DNA from: an uncultured Pelagibacteraceae bacterium
GTDB taxonomy: Bacteria; Pseudomonadota; Alphaproteobacteria; Pelagibacterales; Pelagibacteraceae
Length of the DNA: 64,000 nt
NCBI GenBank assembly: GCA_902571955.1
Contig: CACGDZ010000003.1
Location: forward strand, 56,954 to 120,953
Reading direction: 5' to 3'
Position 1 is the stretch's first letter. Each line of letters opens with the position of its first letter. Of the stretch, positions 62,431-64,000 are shown piece after piece. Below the pieces are notes generated by a model. The model ran no database searches, was not told the origin of the DNA, and was given only the letters and a program-made list of their open reading frames with translations. Both the position numbers and the translations under genes were made by a program.

Positions 62431-62961
62431 CGGCAAAGGGCTGTCTGAATTCTCATTTAGATATTTTATTACAGAGGCTCTATCTTTTTCTTTTCTAAGA
62501 CCTGCATATGCCATCTTTGTTCCCTTAATCCATTTTGCAGGTTTAATTAAAAATCCATTTAGTTCTTCAAAAGTCCATTGTTTATCATACGCTGCTAATG
62601 CTTTAGAATATTTATATTCTTCAACCGCTCCAACTTTTCTTCCTACAACATTATATAGCGCTGGACCTATAGCATTCTTTCCTCCTTTAACAATTGAATG
62701 ACAAGCTGCGCATTTTTTAAAAACTTTTTCGCCATGAGCAATATCTCCCATTGCCATCAATGCTGATATATCAATTTTGTCTGACGTCGTGCTTGAGCTG
62801 GTTGTGGATATAGTAGTGGCAGCTTCTACTTCAACTGAATAACCAGGCGTTTCAGGTTTCTCTACATGGAATATAACATCAGATAATTTTCCAATACCGA
62901 TAACAAGCAGGGCAACCATTAAAACTGCAGCAACTATTTTATTTATTTCGAAAGAATCCAT
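62422..62961 (-). CDS. Membrane-anchored c-type cytochrome
   Basis: N-terminal TM; GEKVFKKCAACHSIVKGGKNAIGPALYNVVGRK (CxxCH); GTKMAYAGLRKEKDRASVIKYL. Confidence 0.95.
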   Translation of the reverse strand: MDSFEINKIVAAVLMVALLVIGIGKLSDVIFHVEKPETPGYSVEVEAATTISTTSSSTTSDKIDISALMAMGDIAHGEKVFKKCAACHSIVKGGKNAIGPALYNVVGRKVGAVEEYKYSKALAAYDKQWTFEELNGFLIKPAKWIKGTKMAYAGLRKEKDRASVIKYLNENSDSPLPLP

Positions 62962-63074
62962 TTTTTCTAAATTTTGTAGTGAACGTATAACACGATAAAT
63001 TAAAAAAAAGCTAAAATTTAATGTATAAATTTGCCTCTATAGTTGTTTAACGAGTATAATAATTTGAAAATATA

Positions 63075-63806
63075 ATGAAAACTTTAGTAATTATACCCTC
63101 TAGAATGTCTGCGACTAGGCTTCCAGGTAAACCGTTATTAAAAATAAATGGTTTATCAATTATATCACATGTGTCTAAAAAAGCTGGAGAAGCCAATATT
63201 GGAGACGTGATTGTAGCTACAGAGGATCAAGAAATTATTGATGATGTTAAAAGTAATGGTTTCAATGCTATTTTAACAAGCAATAAACATAAGACAGGAA
63301 CAGATAGAATTTACGAAGCACTTAAAAAATCAAATGTTAGAGATGTTGATTTTATTATGAATTTGCAAGGTGATGAACCAGCAATCGATATTGATGATAT
63401 CAAAAGTTTGAATGACAAAATGGTAAAAAATAATTCTAATTTAGGAACTCTTGCCGCAAAAATAAAAGATAATAAAAACCTTATGAATGAAAATATTGTT
63501 AAGGTCATTACTGAAAATAGCCTAGACAGTGATCATTTTCCAAAGGCTGTGTCCTTTTCAAGAAAATCTGAGCAGGTAGAAAATATTTATCACCATATTG
63601 GAATTTATTGTTATTCAAGAGATTGTCTAGAAAAATTTGTTCACTTGGATCAATCTAAAAATGAAATAGAAAATCGACTAGAGCAGTTAAGAGCCTTAGA
63701 TAATAATATTGATATCAATGTTTCACTTGCTATGTCATCTCCAATAGGAGTGGATACAGAAGAAGATTATCTAGCCTTAAAAAAAATAATGGAATATAAG
63801 AATTGA
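63075..63806 (+). CDS. kdsB: 3-deoxy-manno-octulosonate cytidylyltransferase
   Basis: VIIPSRMSATRLPGKPLLKINGLSIISHV; VATEDQEIIDDV; NLQGDEPAID. Confidence 0.96.
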   Translation: MKTLVIIPSRMSATRLPGKPLLKINGLSIISHVSKKAGEANIGDVIVATEDQEIIDDVKSNGFNAILTSNKHKTGTDRIYEALKKSNVRDVDFIMNLQGDEPAIDIDDIKSLNDKMVKNNSNLGTLAAKIKDNKNLMNENIVKVITENSLDSDHFPKAVSFSRKSEQVENIYHHIGIYCYSRDCLEKFVHLDQSKNEIENRLEQLRALDNNIDINVSLAMSSPIGVDTEEDYLALKKIMEYKN

Positions 63807-64000
63807 TGAGTAAAATTTATTTTCAGGGAACCTTTGGTGCATATTCTCATTTAGCAGCTATTTCAATTGATCCTAAAGCTGAGATTTTGCCATGTAAAAC
63901 TTTTGATGAGTGTTTTAACAAAGCTTCAGAGGAACCCGAAAGTAGAATAATAATACCAGAGTCTAATAGAATTACAGGCAATATTGGTATTGAATACTTA
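63806..64000 (+). CDS. pheA: Prephenate dehydratase, N-terminal part (truncated by window end)
   Basis: MSKIYFQGTFGAYSHLAAISIDPKAEILPCKTFDECFNKASEEPESRIIIPESNRITGNIGIEYL; ATGA overlap with kdsB. Confidence 0.9.
   Translation, partial: MSKIYFQGTFGAYSHLAAISIDPKAEILPCKTFDECFNKASEEPESRIIIPESNRITGNIGIEYL

Overview
The window is an AT-rich, densely packed alphaproteobacterial chromosome segment. Gene content, order and composition look like SAR11/Pelagibacter. Most of it is housekeeping: thrS(partial)-infC-rpmI-rplT-pheST-lepA, gyrB, a regB-like kinase, cobS/cobT, aroB/aroK, def-fmt-truA, dapE/dapD, argB, yidC-yidD-rnpA-rpmH, dcd, murA, hisD, infA, hisS-hisZ-hisG, trxA-folC-accD-trpABF-pyrF-ihfB-rpsA-cmk-aroA, lptB/lptC/kdsD/rnd, gcrA, argD/argF, cytochrome c, kdsB and pheA(partial). 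I read four tRNA genes: Ser-GGA, Thr-GGT, Phe-GAA and His-GTG. The main accessory region (about 36.3-42.1 kb) is a candidate restriction/defence island: a divergent C5-cytosine methyltransferase, a small ORF, a GHKL-type ATPase, a partner protein, a third gene broken by an in-frame stop, and a Vsr-like endonuclease, with a structured non-coding segment inside the operon. The strongest unexplained signal is in infA. The IF-1 reading frame is split by a 50-nt insert containing a perfect 14-bp hairpin. The sequence reads GGC-UAA before the hairpin and GGU-GAU where the conserved protein resumes, and all three frames are closed across the gap. This resembles a translational-bypass (T4 gene 60-like) element, but an excised element, a genuine disruption or an assembly artefact remain possible. 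No searches were run; assignments come from reading the translations and nucleotides.
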